Of a DNA stretch of 64,000 bases, positions 1-8,339 are shown in pieces (within the stretch, counting starts at the first letter, position 1; every line of letters starts with the position of its first letter). The position numbers were made by a program, and so were the translations under genes. The notes under the pieces were generated by a model, which saw only the letters and a list, made by a program, of their open reading frames with translations, searched no databases and was not told the origin of the DNA. Origin of the DNA: CAXMST01 sp963793415. Lineage in GTDB: Bacteria; Actinomycetota; Thermoleophilia; Solirubrobacterales; 70-9. The stretch covers positions 2,914,001 to 2,978,000 of the forward strand of contig CAWCAC010000002.1 in the NCBI GenBank assembly GCA_963793415.1. The letters are read 5' to 3'.

Positions 1-1137
1 GACCGCGTCCTCCGCGCCGTCGCGGAGGCCCTGCGAGGGCGGCTCCGCGATACCGACGTGGTCGCTCGGCTCGGCGGCGACGAGTTCGCCTGTGTGCTCG
101 CAGGGGCCGACGAGCAGACGGGCGTCAGCATCGCCGGCGAGCTGTTGGAGGCGGTGCGCGGCGTCCGCGTGACCGCGGCAGACTCACGCGCCCTGAGGGT
201 CTCGGCGTCGGCGGGTGTCGTCTGTACGGGTCAGCTCGAGTCCGAGACGGAGGAGACCCTGCTGGCGGCCGCCGACGTCGCGATGTACGCGGCGAAGGAC
301 GCGGGTCGCGACTCGGTCGTGCTCTATGACGCCGCGGCGGGCGACCGGTTGCAGGCCTCGCTGCGCCTGCGCTGGTCGCATCGGATCCGGGCCGCCCTCG
401 ACGAGGACCGCTTTCGTCTCCACTTCCAGCCGATCGTCGATCTGCACGACCCGGAGCTGCGGATGTTCGAAGCGCTTTTGCGCCTGTACGACCAGCCGAA
501 CGGGGACCCGGTCATGCCGGGCGAGTTCCTCTACATCGCCGACCGCTACGGGATGATGCTCGCAATCGACCGCTGGGTGGCACGAGCCGTGATCGAGACG
601 ATCGCCTCCGGCGCGCTTCCCGATGGATGCACGGTGGCGCTCAACGTCTCCGCTCGCTCGCTCAGCGGCACGGGCTTGCTCGACGAAGTCGATCGACATC
701 TCGAGCGAACCGGAGTCAACGCACGTCGGCTCGTGTTCGAGGTGACCGAGTCGACGGCGTTCGCGAAGCTCGACGACGCGCGGCACTTCGCCCGGCGGGT
801 CGAGCGGATCGGCGCGGCGATGGCGCTCGACGACTTCGGCACCGGCTTCGGCAGCCTCACCCACCTCAAGTACCTGCCCTCGGCGTTCCTCAAGATCGAC
901 GGCGAGTTCATCGCCGGAGTCGCCGACGACATCCAGGACAGATCCGTTGTCGAGGCCCTCGTTCACGTTGCCCGCCAGACCGGCAGGCGGACGATCGCGG
1001 AGTACGTGCGCGACGCGACCACGCTCGCCGTGGTCAGCGAACTCGGCGTCGATATGGCACAGGGATTCCACATCGGCCGCCCGGTGCCGCCCGCGGAGCT
1101 CGAGGGCTCGCAGGTGCGCCCGACGCAGCGGGCCTAG
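1..1137 (+). CDS. GGDEF-EAL domain protein, 5'-truncated by the window edge
   Basis: This is the C-terminal part of a cyclic di-GMP turnover protein; the reading frame is open at base 1, so its N-terminus is unseen. The GGDEF half keeps RLGGDEF, preceded five residues earlier by an RxxD (RDTD) product-inhibition site, so the cyclase looks competent. The EAL half keeps FEALLRL, the Asn of ALNVSAR, FEVTES, DDFGTGFGSL, the Lys of FLKIDGEF and AQGFHIGRP. The usual AEGVE loop reads AEYVR, so its second Glu is lost while the first remains. The protein should be cytoplasmic or membrane-tethered. Its TAG stop shares the palindrome CTAG with the convergent pntB stop. Confidence 0.93.
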   Translation, partial: DRVLRAVAEALRGRLRDTDVVARLGGDEFACVLAGADEQTGVSIAGELLEAVRGVRVTAADSRALRVSASAGVVCTGQLESETEETLLAAADVAMYAAKDAGRDSVVLYDAAAGDRLQASLRLRWSHRIRAALDEDRFRLHFQPIVDLHDPELRMFEALLRLYDQPNGDPVMPGEFLYIADRYGMMLAIDRWVARAVIETIASGALPDGCTVALNVSARSLSGTGLLDEVDRHLERTGVNARRLVFEVTESTAFAKLDDARHFARRVERIGAAMALDDFGTGFGSLTHLKYLPSAFLKIDGEFIAGVADDIQDRSVVEALVHVARQTGRRTIAEYVRDATTLAVVSELGVDMAQGFHIGRPVPPAELEGSQVRPTQRA

Positions 1138-2543
1138 AGCTTGGTGATCTCGGAGGCGATCTCCTGCGCGGCGCCCTTGGCGTCGCCGAAGAGCATCGCG
1201 GTCTTGTCGAGATAGAAGAGGTCGTTGTCGATGCCGGCGAAACCCGGGCTCATCGACCGCTTGATCACGATCACCTGCTGCGCCTCGTGGCACTCGATGA
1301 TCGGCATCCCCGCGATCGGGCTGTCCGGGTCTTCCTTGGCGGCGGGGTTGGTGACGTCGTTGGCGCCGATCACCACGGCGACGTCGGTGCGTGGCATGTC
1401 CGGGTTGATGTCCTCCATCTCGACCAGCTTCTCGTAGTCGACGTCGGCCTCGGCCAACAGGACGTTCATGTGCCCGGGCATGCGGCCGGCGACCGGGTGG
1501 ATTGCGTAGCGGACCTGGACGCCGCGACTCTCGAGCTCGTCGACCATCTCCTTGACGGCGTGCTGGGCCTGGGCGACGGCAAGGCCGTAGCCGGGGACGA
1601 TCACGACGCTGTCCGCGTACCCGAGCGCGATCGCCGCGTCCTGGGCGGTGATCGAGCGGTGCGGTCGCTCCTCGGCGGCGCCGCCTCCTGCGGCGGCGGG
1701 CGCGCCGCCGAAGCCGGCGAAGAGGATGTTCGAGACCGACCTGTTCATCGCGTTCGCCATGTCGAGCGTGAGGATCGTTCCCGAGGATCCGACGAGCGTG
1801 CCGCCGACGATCAGAGCCGTGTTGTCGAGGGCAATGCCCGCGGCCGCCGCCGCGAGCCCGGTGAAGGCGTTGAGCAGCGAGATCACAACCGGCATGTCGG
1901 CGCCGCCGATCGGCAGGACGAAGAGGTTGCCGAGTACCGCGGCGCCGAGCAGGCAGCCGATGAAGATCGCCTGCGAGGGGTCCTCGTGGTCGATCGCGAG
2001 GACGACACAGCCGACGACGATCGCAAGCAGCAGGAGCCCGTTGATGAAGCTCTGGCCCGGGACCTTGATCGGTCGCTGAGGGAGAACGTCCTGGAGCTTG
2101 CCGAAGGCGATGTTCGATCCCCAGAACGAGATCGAGCCGACCACCATCGAGAACAGGATCGGGATGAAGACCTCTAGCTCGAACCCGTAGTCCTGGCCGT
2201 GGCGGAACTCCGACCACGCGATCAGCGCGACCGCGCCGCCGCCGAGGCCGTTGTAGAGCGCGACCATCTGCGGCATGTCGGTCATCGCGACCCGGGCGGA
2301 GGCGATCCAGCCGACGGCAGTGCCGGCCGCGATCGCGGTGAGGATGATTCCCCAGTTGCCGATCACGTCGGTGCAGAGCGTCGCAACCACCGCCACCGCC
2401 ATGCCGACGGCGGCGATCATGTTGCCGCGGCGCGCCGTCTTCGGCGAGGTGCCCTGACGGATGCCGACGATGAAGAGGACGAAGGCGACGATGTAGGCGA
2501 CCTGGACCAGGTCGGAGTCGAGTGCGAGCGCCCCGAGGGTCAT
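1134..2543 (-). CDS. pntB: NAD(P) transhydrogenase subunit beta
   Basis: PntB of the proton-translocating nicotinamide nucleotide transhydrogenase couples hydride transfer from NADH to NADP+ with inward proton flow. The 469-residue protein has an N-terminal membrane half with about nine hydrophobic helices. The C-terminal NADP-binding domain III starts near residue 285, contains GYGLAVAQAQ, and ends with the conserved DAKGAAQEI region. It starts directly after the stop of pntAb, with no spacer, and is the last gene of a three-gene operon. Length is typical for the family. Confidence 0.96.
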   Translation of the reverse strand: MTLGALALDSDLVQVAYIVAFVLFIVGIRQGTSPKTARRGNMIAAVGMAVAVVATLCTDVIGNWGIILTAIAAGTAVGWIASARVAMTDMPQMVALYNGLGGGAVALIAWSEFRHGQDYGFELEVFIPILFSMVVGSISFWGSNIAFGKLQDVLPQRPIKVPGQSFINGLLLLAIVVGCVVLAIDHEDPSQAIFIGCLLGAAVLGNLFVLPIGGADMPVVISLLNAFTGLAAAAAGIALDNTALIVGGTLVGSSGTILTLDMANAMNRSVSNILFAGFGGAPAAAGGGAAEERPHRSITAQDAAIALGYADSVVIVPGYGLAVAQAQHAVKEMVDELESRGVQVRYAIHPVAGRMPGHMNVLLAEADVDYEKLVEMEDINPDMPRTDVAVVIGANDVTNPAAKEDPDSPIAGMPIIECHEAQQVIVIKRSMSPGFAGIDNDLFYLDKTAMLFGDAKGAAQEIASEITKL

Positions 2544-2861
2544 CTACTTGCCCTCGACCTTCTTGTCGGCGTCAGCGGCCGGCTTCGGCTTGCGCACGAA
2601 CATGCCAAGCATCCGGTCGGTGACGAGGAAGCCGCCGACCACGTTGACCGTGCCGAAGAAGATCGCGATCCAGCCGATCACGTCGGTCAGCAGCGAGTCC
2701 GAGTAACCGATCACGAGCAGGCCGCCGAGCACGACGATGCCGTGAATCGCGTTGGTCTGCGACATCAGCGGCGTGTGCAGGGTCGCGGGGACCTTCGAGA
2801 TCACCTCGAAGCCGACGAAGGCGGCGAGGACGAAGATCGTCAGCTCGGTGATCAGATCCAT
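2544..2861 (-). CDS. pntAb: NAD(P) transhydrogenase alpha subunit, membrane part
   Basis: This is the small 105-residue membrane subunit that forms domain II of transhydrogenase together with PntB. In enterobacteria it is fused to the end of PntA; the split form seen here is usual in Actinomycetota and alphaproteobacteria. Three to four hydrophobic helices are visible, including FVLAAFVGFEVISKVP and IHGIVVLGGLLVIGY, followed by a short charged tail. It lies 2 nt after pntAa and abuts pntB, so the three are certainly co-transcribed and probably translationally coupled. Confidence 0.94.
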   Translation of the reverse strand: MDLITELTIFVLAAFVGFEVISKVPATLHTPLMSQTNAIHGIVVLGGLLVIGYSDSLLTDVIGWIAIFFGTVNVVGGFLVTDRMLGMFVRKPKPAADADKKVEGK

Positions 2862-2863
2862 GA

Positions 2864-4081
2864 CTACTCGGCCTCCTCGGCGCTGTCGGCGTCGGTCCCG
2901 GCCTCATCGCCGGCGGGGGCGGGCTCCGGCTCGGACGCCTTCTGAACCGGCGCGGCGCTGACGCCGGCGACGTCGGCCGCGCGCTCGTTGCGGACCGAGC
3001 CCTCGTGCGTGATGCAGGCACCCGCAACGACCTCGTCGCCGAAGTCGATCGCGAGCGCGCCCTCGTCGGTGATCAGGTCGATGAAGTTCTCGAGGTTCTT
3101 CGCGTAGAGCTGCGAGGCGTGCGCGGCCATGTCGGAGGTGAGGTTGCGGGGAGCGATGATCTTGACCCCGTGCGCCTCGACGGTCTCGCCGCCTCGGGTC
3201 AGCTCGCAGTTGCCGCCCGAATCGCCGGCCAGGTCGATGATCACCGAGCCCGGCGACATGTTCTCGACCGCCTTCTCGGTCAGCAGGATCGGCGCCTTGC
3301 GGCCCGGGATCTGAGCGGTGGTGATGATCACGTCCTGCTTGGCGGCGTTCTCGGCCAGCGCCTCGCGGACCTGCTCGTTCTCCTCCTCGGTCAAGGGGCG
3401 GGCGTAGCCGCCCTCGTCCTCGGCGTCGGGGATGAAGTCGAGCTCCAGGGGCCGGCCGCCGAGCGAGGCGATCTGCTCCCAGGCGGCGCGGCGGATGTCG
3501 AAGCCGCTGACGACGGCGCCGAGGCGCTTCGCGGTTGCGATCGCCTGCAGGCCGGCAACTCCCGCGCCGAGCACCATCACCCGGGCCGGCGAGACGGTGC
3601 CGGCGGCCGTGGTCATCATCGGGAAGAAGCGTCCGCACTCGCGGGCGGCGAGCAAGGCGGACGCGTAGCCGCCGACGTTGGCCTGCGAGGAGAGGCCGTC
3701 CATCGCCTGGGCCCGCGTGATCCGCGGGATCGACTCGATCGCGAAGCTGGTCACACCGCCGTCCGCGAGGGCCTTCGTCGTCTCACCGGAAGTCAGCGGC
3801 GAGAGGAAGCCGACCAGGACCTTGCCGTTGCCAACCCGGCCGATCTCCTCGACCGTCGGCGTCGTCACGCGGAGGACGATGTCGGCGCCGTAGGCGTCGG
3901 AGGAGGAGCCGAGCGTGGCCCCCGCCTCGCCGTACTCGGGATCGGGGTGGCCGGCCTCGGCGCCGGCACCGGATTCGACCACGACGTCGATCCCCTTGTC
4001 GACCAGGCTCTTCACGGTTGCGGGGATCAGCGCGACGCGCTTCTCCCCGTCTACGGGCTCTTTCGGAACGCCAATCCTCAT
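2864..4081 (-). CDS. pntAa: NAD(P) transhydrogenase alpha subunit, NAD-binding part
   Basis: This 405-residue soluble subunit is domain I, which binds NAD(H). It belongs to the alanine dehydrogenase/PNT family. The N-terminus MRIGVPKEPVDGEKRVALIP is diagnostic, the Rossmann glycine motif MVLGAGVAGLQAIATAKRLGA lies near residue 165, and a conserved Gln-Asp pair sits in the mobile loop. The C-terminal 50 residues are Ala/Glu/Pro-rich and look disordered. It is the first gene of the pntAa-pntAb-pntB operon. A TAGGCT hexamer 12 nt before the ATG may be the -10 box. Confidence 0.95.
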   Translation of the reverse strand: MRIGVPKEPVDGEKRVALIPATVKSLVDKGIDVVVESGAGAEAGHPDPEYGEAGATLGSSSDAYGADIVLRVTTPTVEEIGRVGNGKVLVGFLSPLTSGETTKALADGGVTSFAIESIPRITRAQAMDGLSSQANVGGYASALLAARECGRFFPMMTTAAGTVSPARVMVLGAGVAGLQAIATAKRLGAVVSGFDIRRAAWEQIASLGGRPLELDFIPDAEDEGGYARPLTEEENEQVREALAENAAKQDVIITTAQIPGRKAPILLTEKAVENMSPGSVIIDLAGDSGGNCELTRGGETVEAHGVKIIAPRNLTSDMAAHASQLYAKNLENFIDLITDEGALAIDFGDEVVAGACITHEGSVRNERAADVAGVSAAPVQKASEPEPAPAGDEAGTDADSAEEAE

Positions 4082-4269
4082 GGGCGGTGCGGGAGCCTAA
4101 CCGAGCCGAGGCGGTCGCGTCACCAGACCCCGACACCGGGGTGTCGCACGGCTCACACCCCGGGGGAGCCGGCTCACGCCCGGCGGTCATTGGAAAGCGG
4201 GCCCAAGCAGGCGATCTTGGATGAGTACCCGGCAGCCGCCGGGCTCACCTCCAGAAAGGAACACCAGAC

Positions 4270-4914
4270 ATGATCCGCTCATCCACACCGTCCATCCATG
4301 TAACCCGCAGCGCCACGGGCACGCGTACCTCGCTGATCGCGCTGCTGATCGTCGCTGTCGCTCTCGTCGCGGTGACGATCGGCGCAGGCTCCGCCAAGGC
4401 CGCGACCTCGTTCGGCTCGGACCTCGACCCGTCCGTACAGCCCTCCAACGCCGGTACCGCACACGAGTGCAACGGCTTTGAGGGCGAGAAGTGCACCTGG
4501 GTCATGGGAGAGGCCTACGGGAACCCCGGCGGCGAGGAGTCGCCCAAGGCCGGCAAGCTCAAGAGCGTCGAGCTGATCGCCGGCGAGGCAGGCTCGTTCA
4601 AGCTCCAGATCGTCAAGACGCGTGACGACGGCAGCTCGAAGCTGGTCGACAACGGACCGAAGATCTCCTACGAGGGCCAGACCGACGAGAACTACGACAC
4701 CGGCGAGTACAACGTCGAGAAGTTCAAGGTCGGCATGGAGATCCCCAAGAACGCGCGTCTCGCGATCCGGACCAAGGAGACGAGCACGCTGCGCTGCAGC
4801 TCGGGAGGGCCCAACACCCTCCTGCACGCGCCGCCGCTCGTCGCCGGCGCCGGCTTTGTCGCCCCCGACAGCGACGACGGCTGCTGGATGCTGCTCGAGG
4901 GCAAGGTCAAGTAG
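4270..4914 (+). CDS. Secreted protein of unknown function
   Basis: I do not recognise a named family for this 214-residue protein. It has a basic N-terminus, a hydrophobic core (LIALLIVAVALVAVTIGAG) and a likely signal-peptidase site at AKA, so it is probably exported. The mature part is acidic and beta-rich, with four cysteines (near ECNGFEGEKC, LRCSS and GCWM) that could form two disulfides. A Shine-Dalgarno-like AAAGGAAC precedes the ATG. The gene stands alone, divergent from pntAa and closed by a hairpin terminator. It resembles small secreted beta-sandwich proteins common in soil actinobacteria, but the function is unknown. Confidence 0.85.
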   Translation: MIRSSTPSIHVTRSATGTRTSLIALLIVAVALVAVTIGAGSAKAATSFGSDLDPSVQPSNAGTAHECNGFEGEKCTWVMGEAYGNPGGEESPKAGKLKSVELIAGEAGSFKLQIVKTRDDGSSKLVDNGPKISYEGQTDENYDTGEYNVEKFKVGMEIPKNARLAIRTKETSTLRCSSGGPNTLLHAPPLVAGAGFVAPDSDDGCWMLLEGKVK

Positions 4915-4939
4915 CCCGCGGCGGATCCGCACGGCCCGA

Positions 4940-4963
4940 GAGGCCCCGCTCCGGCGGGGCCTC
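4940..4963. terminator. Bidirectional hairpin terminator
   Basis: A perfect 10-bp stem (GAGGCCCCGC at 4940-4949 and its complement at 4954-4963) encloses a TCCG loop. It lies between the convergent ends of the secreted-protein gene and the kinase gene. There is no real U tract on either strand, as is common in high-GC actinobacteria. Confidence 0.75.
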
Positions 4964-4969
4964 CGGTCG

Positions 4970-7120
4970 TTAAGGCTCGATCGCGCGGGCCTCGAGCCCG
5001 GTGCCGGTCGCGACCCAGACGAGATCGTCGCTGACGCCGATGCCCTCGGGCGAGCCCCCGACCTCGATCTTCTTCTCGGCGACGTCGGCGGTGCCGGCGT
5101 CGAAGGCGGTGACCCACCCGTCCGGGGTCTCAGCGCTCGCGTTGGCCTCGACATCGCCGTTCGACACCCAGACGTGATCGCCGAACACGTCGACGGCCCG
5201 CGGCAGGCCGCCGACCTCGACGGTGTCGATCACCTCACCGCTCTCCTTCAGCACCGTGACCGACCCGCTGTCGGTGTTCGCGACGTAGACGGCGCCGCCG
5301 GCGACCGCAACGCCCTTCGGGTTGTCGCCGACGTCGATCGACTCCGGCTCGCTGCCGTCGGTGTTGGCGCGGATCACGGCGTCCCCTTCCCGTGCCGTGA
5401 CCCAGAGGCCCTCGTCCGTCACGGCTATCCCGAACGGCGCCTGTGCACCGAGCTTGATCTCCTCCAGCTCACTCGATTCCGGATCGATCTTGTAGATGTC
5501 GCCTGACCCAAGCCCGGCGACCCAGATTGCGCCGTTGGCGGCCGTCATCCCCGAGGGCGCGCTGTCCACCGGCAGGTCGATTTCGGTCTGCTCGCCCAGG
5601 TCGCGGTTGAGCCGGATCACCTGGTTGGCGTCCGGCACGGTCGCAAAGACGGAATCGCCGACGACCGCCACGTCCTCGGGCTCGCCCGGCATCGAGGCGG
5701 CTTCGCCCGTCGGTTGCATCGAGTCTGCACTGCCCTTGATCAGCTGCTGTCCGCTGCGGTCGGCGATGTAGACATCGTCACCGTCCGCGGCGACCCCGAC
5801 AGGCAGCGTGCCGCCGTCGATGCCGCCCTTCACCACCTTCGGCGCGAAGTCCTCGGCCGTGCCACCGCCGGCCGCCTGGCTCGCGGTCGTCGCCTCGCCA
5901 CCGCCGTCGTCGCCGCCTCCCCCGCCTCCGAGTGCGATCACGGCCGCGACGACGATGCCGACGAGGACTCCGCCGCCGATCAGCAGGGGCGTGCGCGAGC
6001 GCGTCCCGGAGGGCTCGCGACCGCGGCTGGTAGCGGCGGGCTGCGCCTGCGTGACTCCGGTCGCCGCCGACTCGACCGCAGTCGGCTCGGGCTCCGGCTC
6101 CGGCCGTGACGAGGGCTCGGTGACCTGGGGCTCGCTGACCGCTGTGTCCTCGGACGGCGGCTCCGACTCCACCGTCGGCTCCAGCGGGGGAAGCGTCTCT
6201 ACGGTCTCGACCGGAGTCGCGTGTGCAGCGGTTGGGGCTGCCGGGCCGATCCCGACGTTGCGCTCCTCCGTCTCGACCGCCGTGCCCTCGAGCGCCGCGG
6301 CGGCGGCGCGGGCGAGGTCCCCGGCGGAGGGGTAGCGGTCGTCCGGGTCCTTCGCCATGCCGCGCTCGACGACGGCGTTGAAGATCGCGTTGGGGCCGGT
6401 CAGCGGCTCGGGCGAGTCCTGGAGGTGGGCGTACATCTTCGCCACCTTCTCCTCGCGTTCCGCGAACGGCGCCTTGCCGGTCAGCATCTCGTAGAGGACG
6501 CAGGCGAGCGCGTAGACGTCGGTGCGGGCGTCGAGGTCGTCGCCGCGGATCTGCTCGGGGGCGACGTAGTCGAGGGTGCCGACAAAGGCGCCGGTGCTGG
6601 TCAGCGCGGTCGCGCCGCTCGCCTGGTCCATCCGCTTGGTCAGGCCGAAGTCGGTCAGAAATACGCGGTCGGCGGCGGCGTGCTCGTCGATCAGGATGTT
6701 GCCCGGCTTGATGTCGCGGTGGACGAGGCCGCGCGAGTGCGCGACGTCGAGCGCCGACGCAACCTGTTCGAGGATCGCGACGGCGTGCTCTCCGTCGAGT
6801 GGGCCGCGGGCGATCAGCAACTTGCGGAGGTCCGGCCCCTCGATCAGATCCATCGTCACGAACAGCAGGCCGTCCTCCTCGCCGGCGTGGTGGATCGGGA
6901 CCACATTCGGGTGCCGCAGCGAGACGGCGATCCGCGACTCAGACCTGAACCGCTCCCTGAACGAGTCGTCGGTGACCAGGTCGGGCGCGATCACCTTCAA
7001 CGCGACGACGTGGTCGAGCGCGAGATGGGTCGCCCTGTAGACGGTGCCCATACCGCCGCGTCCGGCCACGCCCTCGATCCGATGGCCCGCGAATACAGCG
7101 CCTTCAGAGAGGTCGGGCAT
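4970..7120 (-). CDS. PknB-type Ser/Thr kinase with extracellular beta-propeller
   Basis: This 716-residue membrane kinase has an N-terminal kinase domain at about residues 11-275. It keeps the Gly loop (GRGGMGTVY), the VALKVI lysine, HRDIKPGN, DFGLTKR and an APEQIRG segment. An acidic, Thr/Ser/Glu-rich linker follows, then one transmembrane helix near residue 380 (IGGGVLVGIVVAAVIAL) and a Gly/Asp stretch. The extracellular C-terminus of about 290 residues carries six to seven YVTN/NHL-like repeats of the form GIAVTDEGLWVTARE. It probably senses an envelope ligand and phosphorylates cytoplasmic targets. The family is clear; the ligand is unknown. Confidence 0.93.
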   Translation of the reverse strand: MPDLSEGAVFAGHRIEGVAGRGGMGTVYRATHLALDHVVALKVIAPDLVTDDSFRERFRSESRIAVSLRHPNVVPIHHAGEEDGLLFVTMDLIEGPDLRKLLIARGPLDGEHAVAILEQVASALDVAHSRGLVHRDIKPGNILIDEHAAADRVFLTDFGLTKRMDQASGATALTSTGAFVGTLDYVAPEQIRGDDLDARTDVYALACVLYEMLTGKAPFAEREEKVAKMYAHLQDSPEPLTGPNAIFNAVVERGMAKDPDDRYPSAGDLARAAAAALEGTAVETEERNVGIGPAAPTAAHATPVETVETLPPLEPTVESEPPSEDTAVSEPQVTEPSSRPEPEPEPTAVESAATGVTQAQPAATSRGREPSGTRSRTPLLIGGGVLVGIVVAAVIALGGGGGGDDGGGEATTASQAAGGGTAEDFAPKVVKGGIDGGTLPVGVAADGDDVYIADRSGQQLIKGSADSMQPTGEAASMPGEPEDVAVVGDSVFATVPDANQVIRLNRDLGEQTEIDLPVDSAPSGMTAANGAIWVAGLGSGDIYKIDPESSELEEIKLGAQAPFGIAVTDEGLWVTAREGDAVIRANTDGSEPESIDVGDNPKGVAVAGGAVYVANTDSGSVTVLKESGEVIDTVEVGGLPRAVDVFGDHVWVSNGDVEANASAETPDGWVTAFDAGTADVAEKKIEVGGSPEGIGVSDDLVWVATGTGLEARAIEP

Positions 7121-7129
7121 AGGCCGCTA

Positions 7130-7135
7130 AATGTA
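7130..7135 (-). promoter_or_regulatory. -10 hexamer (TACATT) of the kinase gene
   Basis: TACATT on the minus strand lies 9 nt before the kinase ATG. The expected -35 position (around 7153) falls inside the 102-bp repeat copy A. Confidence 0.45.
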
Positions 7136-7138
7136 GAG

Positions 7139-7240
7139 GGCGCCCTCTGATGCTGCGCCTGAGCGCACCGACTCAGGGCTTATGTGGCTCCGCCACGCCG
7201 CGCCCCTCACCGGCACGCTCATGCTTGATCAGAGAACGCC
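7139..7240 (+). repeat. 102-bp structured intergenic repeat, copy A
   Basis: This is one of three copies, each exactly 102 bp. The imperfect terminal inverted repeats (7139-7151 and 7228-7240) begin GGCG and end CGCC. A second stem pairs TGAGCG with CGCTCA, and a central hairpin reads GTGGC-TCC-GCCAC. Its right end touches the stop codon of the luciferase-like gene. Its left end lies just upstream of the kinase -10 box. Compared with copies B and C, the substitutions preserve pairing (for example T-A in place of C-G at the end of the outer stem). Confidence 0.88.
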
Positions 7241-8314
7241 TCAGGTGGGCGGCTGCGCGCCGGCGAGGCTCGCGAGCCGCTCGACGGCATGCAGGCGCTC
7301 GGCCGGGTCGAAGTGCGCGACCGAGACGATAAGCCGGTCGACGCCGACGGCCTCGATCTTCTGCAGGCGCTGGCCGACCTCCTCCTCGGAGCCGATCAGC
7401 GAGGTCATCGTGACCAGCTCCTCCGGGATCGCGCTGTAGGCCTCCTCGCGCTTGCCCTCGAGGTACAGCGACTGGACATTTCGCGCCTCGTCGCCGAACC
7501 CGAAGCGCTCGCTCAGGTCGACGTAGAAGTTCTTCTGTTTCGAGCCCATGCCACCCAGGTACAGCACCAGCGCCGCCCTGACCATGGCGCGGGCGGCGTC
7601 GAGATCGCCGTCGATCGCCACCTGGATCGTCGGGCTGACCTCGAGGTCGGAGCGACTGCGGCCGCCCTTCTCGAAGCCTGCGGCGAGGTCGTCGGCCCAG
7701 ACCTCCTCGATCCGCTCGGGGTCGGAGAAGGCGGGGATCCAGCCGTCGCAGATCTCGGCGGCGAGCTCGACGGACTTCGATCCGATCGCGCCGACGAAGA
7801 CCGGGATCTCGTTGCGGATCGGATGGAAGTTGAGCTTCAGGGCCTTGCCCTGGTTCATCGTCCCCTCGCCGCGGACGGGGATCTGGAAGTGCTCGCCCTG
7901 GTGGTCGAGCGGGCCCTCGCGGGCGATGATCTCGCGGACGATCTCGATGTACTCGCGGGTGCGACCCCAAGGCTTCGGATAGGGGACGCCGTACCAGCCC
8001 TCCGAGACCTGCGGGCCCGACGGGCCGAAGCCGAAGATGAAGCGCCCGCCCGAGAGGTAGTCGAGCGTGGCGCCGGCCATCGCCGCAGCTGCGGGCGGGC
8101 GGGCCGGCACCTGGAGGATCGCGGCGCCGAGCTTGATCGTCGTCGTCTGAGGGATCAGCCAGGAGAGGACGGAGACGACGTCGGAGCCGTACGACTCCGC
8201 CGCCCAGACCGACTCGAAGCCGACCTCCTCCGCCTTGCGGACGAGCTGTGCCGCCTCGTCGCCCTGCGGGCCGATTCCGAAGTAACCGAGATTGATTCCG
8301 AGCTTGAGTGCCAT
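7241..8314 (-). CDS. LLM-class F420-dependent oxidoreductase
   Basis: This 357-residue protein belongs to the bacterial luciferase-like monooxygenase superfamily, actinobacterial F420-dependent type. The TIM-barrel features are LGINLGYFGIG at the N-terminus, AAESYGSDVVSVLSWLIPQT, the cofactor-binding region LGAAILQVPARPPAAAAM, and LSGGRFIFGFGPSGPQVSEG. The substrate is unknown. I chose ATG 8314 (MALKLGINLG) over an upstream in-frame ATG that overlaps the divergent cupin start; it lies 8 nt from a TAGGCT hexamer and suits leaderless translation. The stop codon abuts repeat copy A. Confidence 0.93.
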   Translation of the reverse strand: MALKLGINLGYFGIGPQGDEAAQLVRKAEEVGFESVWAAESYGSDVVSVLSWLIPQTTTIKLGAAILQVPARPPAAAAMAGATLDYLSGGRFIFGFGPSGPQVSEGWYGVPYPKPWGRTREYIEIVREIIAREGPLDHQGEHFQIPVRGEGTMNQGKALKLNFHPIRNEIPVFVGAIGSKSVELAAEICDGWIPAFSDPERIEEVWADDLAAGFEKGGRSRSDLEVSPTIQVAIDGDLDAARAMVRAALVLYLGGMGSKQKNFYVDLSERFGFGDEARNVQSLYLEGKREEAYSAIPEELVTMTSLIGSEEEVGQRLQKIEAVGVDRLIVSVAHFDPAERLHAVERLASLAGAQPPT

Positions 8315-8332
8315 CGCGGCGGAGCCTATTCT
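8304..8332 (+). promoter_or_regulatory. Promoter of the cupin gene, leaderless type
   Basis: TTGAGT (8304-8309), a 17-nt spacer and TATTCT (8327-8332) form a good sigma-A promoter, with the ATG 7 nt further on. Transcription would start at or next to the start codon. Confidence 0.7.
8323..8328 (-). promoter_or_regulatory. -10 hexamer (TAGGCT) of the luciferase-like gene
   Basis: TAGGCT on the minus strand lies 8 nt before the oxidoreductase ATG. It shares the bases TA (8327-8328) with the divergent cupin -10 hexamer, so the two promoters overlap. No good -35 was seen. Confidence 0.5.
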
Positions 8333-8339
8333 CTTTCGC

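Noticed and set aside
184..2217. 677-codon minus-strand frame opposite the EAL and pntB genes
   Set aside because: Its codons are low-complexity Arg/Gly/Asp strings and it overlaps two well-supported genes; it is a high-GC shadow.
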